Origin: Clostridia bacterium
Lineage (GTDB): Bacteria; Bacillota; Clostridia; Oscillospirales; Acutalibacteraceae
Length of the DNA stretch: 64,000 bases
Assembly: GCA_017435865.1 (NCBI GenBank)
Contig: JAFSEF010000116.1
Coordinates: 1 to 64,000 of the forward strand
Direction: 5' to 3'
Position numbers and translations under genes: made by a program. Below, piece after piece: positions 9,589-18,568 of this stretch; position 1 is the first letter of the stretch, and each line of letters starts with the position of its first letter. The notes beneath the pieces were generated by a model, which did no database searches, was not told where the DNA came from, and saw only the letters and a list, made by a program, of their open reading frames with translations.

Positions 9589-10149
9589 ATGGAAAAGCTG
9601 AGAGATGCCATTCATGCATTGTGTGCCGTCAGCGGTACTGTCATGCTGCAGATTGCCGTTCTGCTGTTTGTGAATACGTATGTCGGCAGTCAGACAGGTC
9701 ATTTTTTTGAACCCGGCTCCTCACTCGGCGGTGCCTGCATGATTTTGTCCTTGTTTTTGCCGTTTATTTATACCATCATCTCCTTTACAACAGGTCTCAT
9801 TTTCGGAAAAAGCGGCTTGCATCTTATGTATGCCTGTGTGGTCTCGGTGTTGGGAATCACAAACACCGTTTCACCGTTTTTTGTGCAGTTTGTGTTTGCA
9901 GGCGGCGTGAACAATGCGTTCACCAATTTCCTTGCAACGGTTGCAACCTTTTTCTCCATGCCTGCCCACAGCATGTCCTATGCTTTCAACGATGCGGTGA
10001 ATTATTTCCTGCCCGACTTTGATGGCGGACGTGTTTTCGTATTCATCGCAACATTCCTGAGCTTTCTGCTGCCCGTGATTCTGACGGCAGGATATCTGCT
10101 CGGAATGATCGCCCGTAAAAAAGAACAGGAGAAGGAGCTTTTTGAATGA
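9589..10149 (+). CDS. Hypothetical integral membrane protein between pth and mfd (186 aa)
   Basis: I do not recognise a family. The 186-residue protein has about four hydrophobic segments (residues about 13-30, 49-72, 78-105 and 148-172) and a charged C-terminal tail (RKKEQEKELFE). It has a good AAGGAGA ribosome binding site. It overlaps the mfd start codon by 4 bases (ATGA), so it is co-translated with mfd within the operon. That conserved neighbourhood (cell wall precursor synthesis, translation rescue, repair) does not reveal a role. No catalytic motif is visible. Confidence 0.75.
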   Translation: MEKLRDAIHALCAVSGTVMLQIAVLLFVNTYVGSQTGHFFEPGSSLGGACMILSLFLPFIYTIISFTTGLIFGKSGLHLMYACVVSVLGITNTVSPFFVQFVFAGGVNNAFTNFLATVATFFSMPAHSMSYAFNDAVNYFLPDFDGGRVFVFIATFLSFLLPVILTAGYLLGMIARKKEQEKELFE

Positions 10150-13100
10150 GTTGCTTTGCCCGTCTTTTGCATGATTGTCCCGAATACAACAACATACGGA
10201 CAACAATAGAAAAAAATAAACTTCCGATGGGTGTCATCGGTCTTCCCCCTGCTCCGAAGGCACATCTGATTCATGCGCTTTGCGACGATACCGGCCGCAA
10301 GGCGTTTGTTGTCATGCCCGATGAAGCGGCTGCCGTCAAGCTGTGTGCCGACCTCGTTACCATGGGTACAAACGCTGTTTTGTACCCTGCAAGAGATTTT
10401 CGTTTTTATTCGGCGGAAAGTGTCTCAAGAGAGTATGAACAAAAACGCATCGGTGCTCTTTCGGGACTGCTGAACAATGAAACGGACGTGCTTGTGTTTT
10501 CGGCAGAAGCCGCCATACAGAATACAATTCCGCCCGAAGAACTCAGAAAACGCTGTCTGCGGCTGCAGGCAGGTGCACAGATTGCACCGCTTGACATTCT
10601 GTACGCTTTGTCTGCTGCCGGGTATTCACAGAGCGATCTTGTGGAAGGTCCCGGACAGTTTTCTTCACGCGGCGGCATCCTCGACTTTTTTCCGCCCGAT
10701 GCACAAAATCCCATCCGTATTGAATTCTGGGGGGATGAAATTGACTCGGTTGCCTTTTTTGATGTACAGGCACAAAGAAGAGGCGACGCGGTAGAGGAAA
10801 TCAGAATCACCCCGTCTTCGGAGGTGTTGTTTGATTCTTCCGTCGCTTTCGGTGAAAAAATAGAAGCTTTTGCAAACTCTTTACGCGGCAAACAATACGC
10901 TGCGGCAAGAGAAATGCTGCAAAAAGATGCCGACCTTCTCAAGGCAGATATCCGTCTTTCCTGTGCCGACAAATATTTGCCTCTTGCTTACGAAACAAAA
11001 GCAACGGTGCTCGATTACCTCGGCGATTCCCTGTTGTTTGTCTGCGACTCTTTCAACGTCAAGGAAAAAGCAAATGCCGCTTCGGAGCTTCTTTTGCAGG
11101 AAGTGAAGGAACTTATGCAAGACGGCACACTGTGCAAAGGGCTTGACAGTTTCTGCATCACATTCAAAGACATGGTAAGCGTGTTCGAAAAACACGGTGC
11201 GGTGTATTTTGACAACTTCACAAGAGGCAGTTTTGATACTCCCATCAAAGAGCTCATTACATTCAACTGCACACAGGGGTCAGGTTGGGACGGCTCTTAC
11301 CGCCTGCTGACAGAAGACATAACACCGCTTCTCAACCGCGGTTACACGGTCATCATTTTTGCAGGTACGGAAAAAGCCGCAGAGGGTCTGATGGAAGAAC
11401 TTTTGCAAGATGAATACAAAGCCGTGCTTTGCAGAAAACCGCCTGCCCTGTTCCAAAAGGGATTTATAAATGTCCTGCCCGGTGCTATTTCTTACGGCAT
11501 CGATTACCCTGGTGAAAAACTTCTGTTTGTCACCTACGGCAGAATGGCAGGCAAAACACAGAAAAAGATCAAAAGCAGCAAAAAGAAAAATCCGAACGCA
11601 TTCAACTCCCTTGATGAACTGCACAAGGGTGATTATGTTGTGCATGAAATCAACGGCATCGGTATTTTTGACGGAATCGAAAAGGTCGAAATGAACGGTT
11701 TTGTCAAGGATTATATCAAAATTCTGTATGCAAAGAACGATGTGTTGTATGTGCCCGTTACAAAGCTCGATCTTGTCAGCAAATACATCGGTCCGCATGA
11801 GGAAGACGGTAAGAGAACGGTCAAAATCAACCGCCTGGGTTCTCCCGAATGGATGAAAACAAAATCGAGGGTCAAGGGTGCTGTCAAAGACATGGCAGAG
11901 CAGCTTGTTAAACTCTATGCACAAAGACAGAACTCCCCGGGATTTGCGTTTTCTCCCGATATCGATATGCAGAGCGACTTTGAACGACGTTTTGAATTTG
12001 AAGAAACCGACGATCAGCTGCGTTGCATCAATGAAATCAAAAATGACATGGAAAAATCCTGTCCCATGGACAGACTTTTGTGCGGTGATGTCGGCTTCGG
12101 CAAAACCGAAGTTGCATTGCGTGCCGCTTTCAAATGTGCGGCTGACGGCAAGCAATGTGCCATTCTTGTACCGACGACCATTCTTGCCTTGCAGCATTAC
12201 CGCACCATTTTAAGACGTTTTGAAGGTTTTCCGCTGAACGTGGACATGATTTCACGTTTCCGCACTCCGAAACAGCAGACAGCCATCAAAAAGAACCTCG
12301 CAGCAGGCAGCATCGATATTCTTGTCGGCACACACAAATTGCTCAGCAAAGAAATCAAATTCAGGGATCTCGGCTTGCTGATTGTGGACGAAGAACAGCG
12401 GTTCGGTGTTGCACAGAAAGAAAAACTCAAGCAGCTCTTCCCTGCCGTTGACGTGCTGACCTTATCCGCAACCCCCATTCCTCGCACATTGAACATGGCA
12501 ATGACAGGCATCCGCGATATGTCCGTCATTGAAGAAGCACCGCTTGACAGATACCCCGTACAGACCTACGTCATGGAACATGACATGGGACTGATTGAAC
12601 AGGCAATCGCCAAAGAATTGAGAAGAGGCGGTCAGGTATTTTATCTTTATAACCGTACGGACGATATTTCTTCCAAAGCCGCAGCACTCAAGGAACTCTT
12701 CCCCGATGCTTCCGTTGCTTACGGTCACGGCAAAATGGCAGAAGAACAGCTTTCCGACATATGGAGACGTATGACGGAAGGTGAAATCGATATTCTTGTG
12801 TGCACCACGATCATTGAAACAGGTGTGGATGTGCCGAATGCAAACACACTGATCATTGAAGATGCCGACAGACTCGGACTCGCACAGTTGCATCAGATCC
12901 GCGGCCGTGTCGGCAGATCGACCCGCAGAGCCAGTGCATATCTGACCTTCCGCAAGGACAAGGAGTTGTCTGAAGTGGCAAGAAGAAGACTCGATGCGAT
13001 CCGTGAATATACGGAGTTCGGTTCGGGGTTCCGCATTGCAATGCGGGACATGGAAATCAGAGGCACGGGCAATCTCATCGGTGCACAACAGCACGGTCAC

Positions 13101-13640
13101 CTTGAATCGGTCGGTTACGATATGTATATAAAACTGCTGAGTGAAGCCATTGAAGAACAATCGGGCAATCCGCAACCTGTCAAAAAAGACTGTCAGGTGG
13201 ACATTCAGCTCAATGCACATATCCCCGAACCGTACATCAGTTCTTATCCGCAACGACTTGCCGTTTACCGCAGAATTGCCGACATCCGCACACAGGAAGA
13301 TGCCATGGATGTGACGGATGAACTCATTGACCGCTACGGCGAACCGCCCGAAAGTGTACTGGGTCTTATCAAGGTTGCATTGCTCAAAAATGCCTGTGCA
13401 GACCGTGATATTTATGAGATTGTGCAACGCGGCAACAGCCTGCTGCTGTTTGTACCGAAAATTGACCGCAATGTGCTTGCGGCACTGGCTGCACAATTAC
13501 GCGGCAGAGTCATGGCAAGTGCCACGGCAAAACCCTATTTTTCGGTAAAACTTGTCAGCGGAGAATCTTCACTTGATTGCCTTGACATGATCGTACAGGC
13601 ACTCGCGACCATCAAGAACGAAGAAACCGAAGTGCAATAA
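10146..13640 (+). CDS. mfd: Transcription-repair coupling factor
   Basis: This ATP-dependent translocase removes RNA polymerase stalled at lesions and recruits UvrA. The 1164-residue length is typical. The N-terminus has the UvrB-like UvrA-binding module (EGPGQFSSRGGILDFFP near residue 160). The CarD-like RNA-polymerase interaction domain follows at about 490 (GDYVVHEINGIGIF). The SF2 helicase motor has Walker A GDVGFGKTE (about 652), DEEQ motif VDEEQRFG, SATPIPRT and the RGRVGRS motif VI. The C-terminal TRCF domain is present. The start overlaps the previous gene by 4 bases, and a strong terminator follows the stop codon. Confidence 0.97.
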   Translation: MSCFARLLHDCPEYNNIRTTIEKNKLPMGVIGLPPAPKAHLIHALCDDTGRKAFVVMPDEAAAVKLCADLVTMGTNAVLYPARDFRFYSAESVSREYEQKRIGALSGLLNNETDVLVFSAEAAIQNTIPPEELRKRCLRLQAGAQIAPLDILYALSAAGYSQSDLVEGPGQFSSRGGILDFFPPDAQNPIRIEFWGDEIDSVAFFDVQAQRRGDAVEEIRITPSSEVLFDSSVAFGEKIEAFANSLRGKQYAAAREMLQKDADLLKADIRLSCADKYLPLAYETKATVLDYLGDSLLFVCDSFNVKEKANAASELLLQEVKELMQDGTLCKGLDSFCITFKDMVSVFEKHGAVYFDNFTRGSFDTPIKELITFNCTQGSGWDGSYRLLTEDITPLLNRGYTVIIFAGTEKAAEGLMEELLQDEYKAVLCRKPPALFQKGFINVLPGAISYGIDYPGEKLLFVTYGRMAGKTQKKIKSSKKKNPNAFNSLDELHKGDYVVHEINGIGIFDGIEKVEMNGFVKDYIKILYAKNDVLYVPVTKLDLVSKYIGPHEEDGKRTVKINRLGSPEWMKTKSRVKGAVKDMAEQLVKLYAQRQNSPGFAFSPDIDMQSDFERRFEFEETDDQLRCINEIKNDMEKSCPMDRLLCGDVGFGKTEVALRAAFKCAADGKQCAILVPTTILALQHYRTILRRFEGFPLNVDMISRFRTPKQQTAIKKNLAAGSIDILVGTHKLLSKEIKFRDLGLLIVDEEQRFGVAQKEKLKQLFPAVDVLTLSATPIPRTLNMAMTGIRDMSVIEEAPLDRYPVQTYVMEHDMGLIEQAIAKELRRGGQVFYLYNRTDDISSKAAALKELFPDASVAYGHGKMAEEQLSDIWRRMTEGEIDILVCTTIIETGVDVPNANTLIIEDADRLGLAQLHQIRGRVGRSTRRASAYLTFRKDKELSEVARRRLDAIREYTEFGSGFRIAMRDMEIRGTGNLIGAQQHGHLESVGYDMYIKLLSEAIEEQSGNPQPVKKDCQVDIQLNAHIPEPYISSYPQRLAVYRRIADIRTQEDAMDVTDELIDRYGEPPESVLGLIKVALLKNACADRDIYEIVQRGNSLLLFVPKIDRNVLAALAAQLRGRVMASATAKPYFSVKLVSGESSLDCLDMIVQALATIKNEETEVQ

Positions 13641-13645
13641 GCATA

Positions 13646-13679
13646 ACAGCTTCAGAGCTTTTCTGAAGCTGTTTTTTTG
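13646..13679 (+). terminator. Terminator of the glmU-pth-mfd operon
   Basis: A 10-bp perfect stem (ACAGCTTCAG 13646-13655 with CTGAAGCTGT 13663-13672) is followed by a run of T to 13678. It starts 6 bases after the mfd stop codon. Confidence 0.92.
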
Positions 13680-13709
13680 TTCTTGTTATGCAATTAAACT
13701 TTAAGTCGA

Positions 13710-13737
13710 TTGCATTTTTGAGAAAATGAGGTACAAT
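13710..13737 (+). promoter_or_regulatory. Promoter of the XRE membrane regulator
   Basis: TTGCAT (13710-13715), a 16-base spacer and TACAAT (13732-13737). The -10 box overlaps the upstream-most ATG of the following frame (13736). This rules that ATG out as a start and supports the one at 13760. Confidence 0.65.
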
Positions 13738-13759
13738 GAAAGCAGAAAGGAGCATCACC

Positions 13760-14494
13760 ATGGACGAAAAATATACAGGCTCATGCATTTCGAGGATCAG
13801 AAAAGAAAAAGGATGGACGCAAAAAGATCTTGCAGAAAGACTTCACGTTTCCGCAACAGCCGTCAGCAAATGGGAACGCGGATTGAATTTTCCCGACATT
13901 TCTCTGCTGCAACCGCTGGCAGAAGAACTCGGTATTTCTGTTGCACAATTGATGGGACTTGAGAACGAAAGCGTTGAAAAAGCTGTGCAGACAGTTACAC
14001 AGTTTTCTGCAAACGAAAAAGAAAAAACCGACCTTAAAAACAAAAAAAGGCTGCTCATGTTTTTTGCAATTCTTGCAACAGCATCGATAATCGGCACACT
14101 CATCATAATCATCGGCAGCAGCGACAGCGTGATTCCCAGCATCGGTCTTATGGAAAAACTGTTCCGCACGGGATTGCTGAATCTGCTTGCAATCGGTCTT
14201 GGAATCTGTGCGTGGGTGTTCGGTGTGCTTGCGTTCTTTTCAGACAAAAAAATCCATTCCCTTTTCAGTTTCCTGTTTTGTACACTTTCCGTTTACATTC
14301 CCGTGCTCATTACAGACCTGCAAGTCCGTTTCGGGGATTATGCGGCACTGGAAGATACCATTTGGGGGTATCATTTTGCTGCCATAGTTTTGCTGCTCGG
14401 CACATCTTTATTGAACAGTGCTGCCTTTTTTCGTTTTTTCCGTGCTGTCAGCAAGAAAAGAACTCCGTCAGCCTCAAAGCAAACGGAGTTGTAA
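13760..14494 (+). CDS. XRE-family helix-turn-helix regulator with membrane domain (244 aa)
   Basis: Residues about 5-65 form a classical HTH_3 domain (ISRIRKEKGWTQKDLAERL, then VSATAVSKWERG). After a short linker come four hydrophobic segments, at about residues 98-120, 135-165, 170-190 and 205-230. The protein is therefore a membrane-tethered DNA-binding protein, a common clostridial arrangement of unknown signal. The start at 13760 was chosen because AAAGGAG lies 8 bases upstream and the earlier in-frame ATG lies in the promoter. It converges on the flavoprotein gene with only 3 bases between stop codons and no terminator between them. Target genes are unknown; the neighbouring redox cassette is a candidate. 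Confidence 0.85.
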   Translation: MDEKYTGSCISRIRKEKGWTQKDLAERLHVSATAVSKWERGLNFPDISLLQPLAEELGISVAQLMGLENESVEKAVQTVTQFSANEKEKTDLKNKKRLLMFFAILATASIIGTLIIIIGSSDSVIPSIGLMEKLFRTGLLNLLAIGLGICAWVFGVLAFFSDKKIHSLFSFLFCTLSVYIPVLITDLQVRFGDYAALEDTIWGYHFAAIVLLLGTSLLNSAAFFRFFRAVSKKRTPSASKQTEL

Positions 14495-14497
14495 AAC

Positions 14498-16378
14498 TTA
14501 TTCGATGTTGCCGTTTTCACGGAACGCACGCCAGACTTCTTCAAAGAATCCGCCGCCTTCGGGCAAAGGTCGCGGTGAACGCAAGGTGGAAACAAACTTT
14601 CCGTCCTTGTACTGCGTTTCGACCACCGCTTGTAAAAGTGCGGTATCTTCGGTCTTTTCTGCATCCGTCCATACGGCACCGCCGCGGACAATGCCGTGGT
14701 CTGCAAGCAGACAAAGTGCATCAAGCTGTGCGCATTGTGTAAACAGCGCATGACGGCATCTGTAGAATTGCGCATCCTGCACGGGTACGTTTTTTTCATA
14801 CGGCAAAATCCGTTCGGAAAGCACACTCTGCATCTTTCGGCACTGCCGTGCATTGCGGATGGCACCTGCATATCGGCTCATAAGCCCACGGCTTACAAGG
14901 TTTTGTAAGGAATAGTCAAATCCCCTGCTTTGGTCTGCATCCGTAAACAGACGTGCGGCACTTGCAAGAAGTGTCTGCTCGTCGGTTGCTTGGTCTTGTC
15001 GTTTTGCATTGATGAACTGCGATGCACGCAAGGCACCGACCTGGCCTGCATTCAGTGCACTGCCGCCGGGACGGCGAACACCGTGGGTGCCTGCCGCTTC
15101 ACCGCAGACAAACAAGCCTTCCACCGAAGACTGCCACCACACATCCACCGCAACACCGCCGTTGCAATGCTGTGCACACAGGGCGATTTCAAGCGGTTGC
15201 GTTGCAAGGTCAACCCCTTTGCCGAAATACAATTCATACGCGGGGGTATTCATCTGCAAAAGCCGCTGCAAGGGGGTCGCGAGCAGTGCATTTGCGTTTT
15301 TGAGATAGGATTTTGCTTCCGTGTCAAGCAGAGAAATGTCAAAATTTTCACCGTAAGGGTTGACGGTGTAATCCAGATACACCCGATTGCCGAGGTCTTT
15401 TTCCTTGTGCACAAGCAGGTCGATCTGTGACGAGCCGTGTTCAGCTTTTGCGCTGTCAAACGGCCATTCGTAGCCCTTGCGGAACAACAGAGAAAGACCC
15501 GTACCGACATCGGGAATGTATTTTTGCAAAATATCAGTACAACAGTAGTCCGCATCGACACTGATGAGTGCCGGCAGGCTCTGCATATAAGTGCCCGACA
15601 CATTCCATTTCGGGTCCACACTTGCAAGACCGTATTGCCACTCGGTCAGATTCTGCATTTTTGCACCTGCCTGCACGGCAAGCCCCAATGAGCCCGTGTG
15701 ACCGACGGGATACACCGTGTCCGAATACACCGCAGCATGACCGCCCGTGGCAAGAATCAGATTCCGACAGCCGATGAGCAGCCTGTTTTCTTCGTTTAAA
15801 TCTGCATCGGTGCGGATTGCAAAAACACCGCTTACCGCACCGTTTTCGTCCTTGAGAATTTCAGCGGCAAGCAGCTTGTCAAGCAAGGGGATTTTGTATT
15901 TTTCAAACTCCCGTTCCCACACCTCGGTCATCATTTTTGATGTCAGCGGGCCTGCACTGGTGGCACGTCCTGCTGTGTCATGGTCGGTACGGTAGCCGAC
16001 AAACTCACCGTAGCGGTTGGTCGGGAATGCAACACCCATCTGTGCAAGTCTGAAAAAGCACGGCAAGGAATTGACCGCTTCGCAGTAGGCCGTATCACCG
16101 TCCGTGGCACCTCCTGCAAAGAGGTCTTTTGCCATTTGCAAGGGACTGTCTGTGCCCATGGCACCGATGCCCTGTTTGTAATAGGTCTGCTTGTCGGACC
16201 CTGCGTTACGCGACGTGCCGCAGAGTCTGTTTTCGGTGAGCAGTGCAATGTTTTCATTGCCGCCTTCCCACAGACGGACGGCTGCAGCATAGCCTGCTGC
16301 ACCGCTGCCCACCACAAGGGTATTGACGAAATATGCCTCGATTTTCTGATTGTAAATCGTTAAAAAAGTATGTTCCAT
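14498..16378 (-). CDS. FAD-dependent oxidoreductase of the fumarate reductase / L-aspartate oxidase flavoprotein family (626 aa)
   Basis: The N-terminus has an FAD-binding Rossmann fold (VVGSGAAGYAAAV, residues about 22-34). A second FAD contact is HGVRRPGGSALNAGQVG near residue 436, and the family motif LATGGHA is near 210. The order matches the FrdA/SdhA/AprA flavoprotein superfamily. There is no Sec or Tat signal, so it is probably cytoplasmic. It is the last gene of a three-gene set after an SDR and an Old Yellow Enzyme. The 8-base gap after the SDR and the weak ribosome binding site suggest coupling. The substrate is unknown. Reduction of an enone or carboxylate, or electron delivery to the OYE partner, would fit the context, but this is inference. 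Confidence 0.85.
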   Translation of the reverse strand: MEHTFLTIYNQKIEAYFVNTLVVGSGAAGYAAAVRLWEGGNENIALLTENRLCGTSRNAGSDKQTYYKQGIGAMGTDSPLQMAKDLFAGGATDGDTAYCEAVNSLPCFFRLAQMGVAFPTNRYGEFVGYRTDHDTAGRATSAGPLTSKMMTEVWEREFEKYKIPLLDKLLAAEILKDENGAVSGVFAIRTDADLNEENRLLIGCRNLILATGGHAAVYSDTVYPVGHTGSLGLAVQAGAKMQNLTEWQYGLASVDPKWNVSGTYMQSLPALISVDADYCCTDILQKYIPDVGTGLSLLFRKGYEWPFDSAKAEHGSSQIDLLVHKEKDLGNRVYLDYTVNPYGENFDISLLDTEAKSYLKNANALLATPLQRLLQMNTPAYELYFGKGVDLATQPLEIALCAQHCNGGVAVDVWWQSSVEGLFVCGEAAGTHGVRRPGGSALNAGQVGALRASQFINAKRQDQATDEQTLLASAARLFTDADQSRGFDYSLQNLVSRGLMSRYAGAIRNARQCRKMQSVLSERILPYEKNVPVQDAQFYRCRHALFTQCAQLDALCLLADHGIVRGGAVWTDAEKTEDTALLQAVVETQYKDGKFVSTLRSPRPLPEGGGFFEEVWRAFRENGNIE

Positions 16379-16386
16379 AGTTTAGT

Positions 16387-17142
16387 TTATAATTTTCTGA
16401 TATGCAGGCCGCCGTCAGCAATGATCGACTGCCCTGTTGTGAAGCCGAGAGAGCCGTCATACAGCGTTCTGACGGCCTTTGCAATGTCTTCGGGTGTGCC
16501 CCAACGGTGCATGGGGACAAGACCGTCTGCAATGAGTTTGTCATATTTTTCCTGCACGGGTGCGGTCATGTCGGTTGCAATGATGCCCGGGCAGACTTCG
16601 TTGACCGTGATGCCCTCATTGGCAAGACGGTCGGCAAAGAGCATGGTCATCATGGTCATGGCGGATTTGGAAAGACAGTATTCACCGCGGCTCACAGAGC
16701 TTGTGTAAGCCGAACAGGAAGAAATACTGACAATTCTGCCTCTGACACCGTTTTCGGGGGCATTTTTCAGCATTTCATTGGCGACCGCCTGTGTTAAGAA
16801 CAGTGCACCTCTGAGGTTGATGTTCATAACACGGTCATAGCTTTCTTCGGTCATTTCGAGGATATCGCGGCGTACAGTCGGAGCAACCCCTGCGGTATTG
16901 ACAAGTACAAAAATCTGTTTGCCCGTCTGCAAAGCGGTATCGAGCAACATTTTGCGATCGTCTGCATCCGCAATATTGCCGCTGACATATAAAAAGTTGT
17001 CACCGAGAGAGTCAATTTGTTCTTTCTTTTTTTCTGCTGCGGATGTCCCCATGCCGACAACATAATATCCGTCATCGAGCAGTTGTTTTGTCACGGCAAA
17101 ACCGATGCCGCCCATACATCCCGTTACAATGGCACATTTCAT
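16387..17142 (-). CDS. Short-chain dehydrogenase/reductase (SDR), FabG/BaiA-like (251 aa)
   Basis: This classical SDR has an N-terminal cofactor motif (TGCMGGIGFAV, a GxxxGIG variant starting at residue 7). NxAG appears as VNTAG. The catalytic triad is Ser in SISSCSAY and Tyr/Lys in YCLSK. The C-terminus has the usual GFTTGQSIIADGG segment. The 251-residue length is normal. It probably oxidises or reduces a hydroxyl/keto group with NAD(P)H. The start overlaps the stop of the upstream OYE gene by 4 bases, so the two are translationally coupled. The combination of OYE, SDR and flavoprotein recalls steroid or bile-acid transforming gene sets, but no specific substrate can be assigned. Confidence 0.9.
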   Translation of the reverse strand: MKCAIVTGCMGGIGFAVTKQLLDDGYYVVGMGTSAAEKKKEQIDSLGDNFLYVSGNIADADDRKMLLDTALQTGKQIFVLVNTAGVAPTVRRDILEMTEESYDRVMNINLRGALFLTQAVANEMLKNAPENGVRGRIVSISSCSAYTSSVSRGEYCLSKSAMTMMTMLFADRLANEGITVNEVCPGIIATDMTAPVQEKYDKLIADGLVPMHRWGTPEDIAKAVRTLYDGSLGFTTGQSIIADGGLHIRKL

Positions 17143-18452
17143 GCGTTTTTCACCTTTTCTTTATACATCGGTGCATACAAAGCCGCATCACGGACAATGC
17201 AACCCGGTGTGCCGCCTGCACGCATCAGTTCGCTGCATTTGCCGCAGCAGATGCACAGTTTGTTCTGCTGTATATTGTTGTTTACAATATCCTTTGCGAT
17301 TTCGGGGTACGCGAGTGTCTGCCGACCGAAGCCTGCAAAATCGAAGCCGGCGTTTTCAATGTAAGCTGCCGTACAATTTGCCGCCGTGATACCGAGGAAC
17401 GAAAGTCCCGAACAGATCACAGGCACATCTCCGACTGCTTTTTTGATGATTGCCGTTCCGTCGAGCATTCTCTGCACACCGAAAAGAGGTTCTTCGGGCG
17501 GATCGTAAAGACCTGCCGCAAAGGGACGGTTGACATGGGGATTGACATAAGGGTTGCCCATGGTGATATTGATAAGCGGCATACCGAGTGAAACGAGTTC
17601 TTTGACAAGGCGGACAGGTTCGGTAAAATCGGGTGTTAAACCGCTGTCTTTGTTGACACCGAAACCGTAAGGGTATTCGAATCCGTCATAGATATTAAGT
17701 CGCGTAGAAACAATAAAATCCTTTGCACATTTGGCAATTGCTTTCTGTACGCTTTCGCGGAGTAATCTTGTGCGGTTTTCGAAACTGCCGCCGTAACGAC
17801 CCGTTCGATTGAAAGCAGACAGCAGCTCGCTGTTGAGATAACGGTGACAGCATTTGATATCCACACCGTCAAAGCCTGCTTTTTCGGCAAGCACTGCGGC
17901 ATCACTGAGCATTTCGGACACCGTGTCGAGGTATTCGTCCGACACAATGCGTTCTGCAGCAATCGGTTTGTCCTTTTCAAACAAAGGATTGTTATAAGCA
18001 ATCAGCGGTGCAGGTGTGCCGTGCGGTTTGGAATACCTTCCCGAATGGGTAAGCTGACAGATGATAAGCGGTGTATATCCGTTTTCACGAAGGCAGGTTT
18101 CGCGGATCATGTTCACTGCATCCGCAAACGCAGACACATTTTCTTTTGTAATCCAAAGCTGCCGCGAATTGGCTCTTGCTTCTTCACAGACGGCGGTTGC
18201 TTCAAACCAGATGATGCCTGCACCACCCTTTGCAAAGCGTTCATAGCGACGAAGGGTCAGTGCATCGGGTGCACCGTCTGCAGTGCCGTCGCAGCCTTCC
18301 ATTGCCTGATAACAAATGCGGTTGGGAGCCTGTTTTTTGCCGACACAAAGCGGTGTTGACAAGACGGAAAAATCATCAGTCCAAGGCAATACGGTGCCTG
18401 TTTTTTGCCCCAACATAAAAAATTCTTCTTTTGATTTCGGGATTTCAAACAC
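17139..18452 (-). CDS. NADH:flavin oxidoreductase / Old Yellow Enzyme family with 4Fe-4S motif, lacking the FAD/NAD domain (437 aa)
   Basis: This is a TIM-barrel FMN enzyme: NRICYQAMEGCDG near residue 45, HSGRYSKPHG with the substrate-binding region, DGVDIKCCHRYLNSELLSAF (family DGVxxHxxHGYL variant), and NRTGRYGGSFENR. Near the C-terminus CICCGKC...PGC supplies the four cysteines of a [4Fe-4S] cluster, as in 2,4-dienoyl-CoA reductase and BaiCD/BaiH. Those enzymes continue for another 250 residues with an FAD/NAD(P) domain, which is missing here. Start: a GTG at 18452 preceded by AAGGAGGG is far better placed than the distal ATG at 18512, which lies in the promoter. It is the first gene of the cassette, with its own promoter. 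Confidence 0.87.
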   Translation of the reverse strand: MFEIPKSKEEFFMLGQKTGTVLPWTDDFSVLSTPLCVGKKQAPNRICYQAMEGCDGTADGAPDALTLRRYERFAKGGAGIIWFEATAVCEEARANSRQLWITKENVSAFADAVNMIRETCLRENGYTPLIICQLTHSGRYSKPHGTPAPLIAYNNPLFEKDKPIAAERIVSDEYLDTVSEMLSDAAVLAEKAGFDGVDIKCCHRYLNSELLSAFNRTGRYGGSFENRTRLLRESVQKAIAKCAKDFIVSTRLNIYDGFEYPYGFGVNKDSGLTPDFTEPVRLVKELVSLGMPLINITMGNPYVNPHVNRPFAAGLYDPPEEPLFGVQRMLDGTAIIKKAVGDVPVICSGLSFLGITAANCTAAYIENAGFDFAGFGRQTLAYPEIAKDIVNNNIQQNKLCICCGKCSELMRAGGTPGCIVRDAALYAPMYKEKVKNA

Positions 18453-18483
18453 AAAAATCCCTCCTTTTTCATTGCTTACATCT

Positions 18484-18512
18484 ACTATACAGGAAATTTC
18501 TTTTCTTGACAA
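18484..18512 (-). promoter_or_regulatory. Promoter of the OYE-SDR-flavoprotein cassette
   Basis: On the minus strand, -35 TTGTCA (18512-18507), a 17-base spacer and -10 TATAGT (18489-18484). The -35 overlaps that of the opposite promoter (18506-18534), so the two promoters should compete for polymerase. Confidence 0.75.
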
Positions 18513-18534
18513 TAGGATAAATATAATTTATCAT
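18506..18534 (+). promoter_or_regulatory. Promoter of the GH3-hydrolase pair
   Basis: TTGACA (18506-18511), a 17-base spacer and TATCAT (18529-18534). Transcription would begin near 18541, giving a leader of about 28 bases that includes the AAAGGAG ribosome binding site. The first in-frame ATG (18533) lies inside the -10 box. Confidence 0.7.
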
Positions 18535-18568
18535 GGTAAAAGATCATTTGCAAAGGAGATTTTTTTGT

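Noticed and set aside
18506..18527. TTGACA and TATAAT only 10 bases apart upstream of the GH3 gene
   Set aside because: The spacer is far too short for a sigma-A promoter; the TATCAT box at 17 bases fits better.
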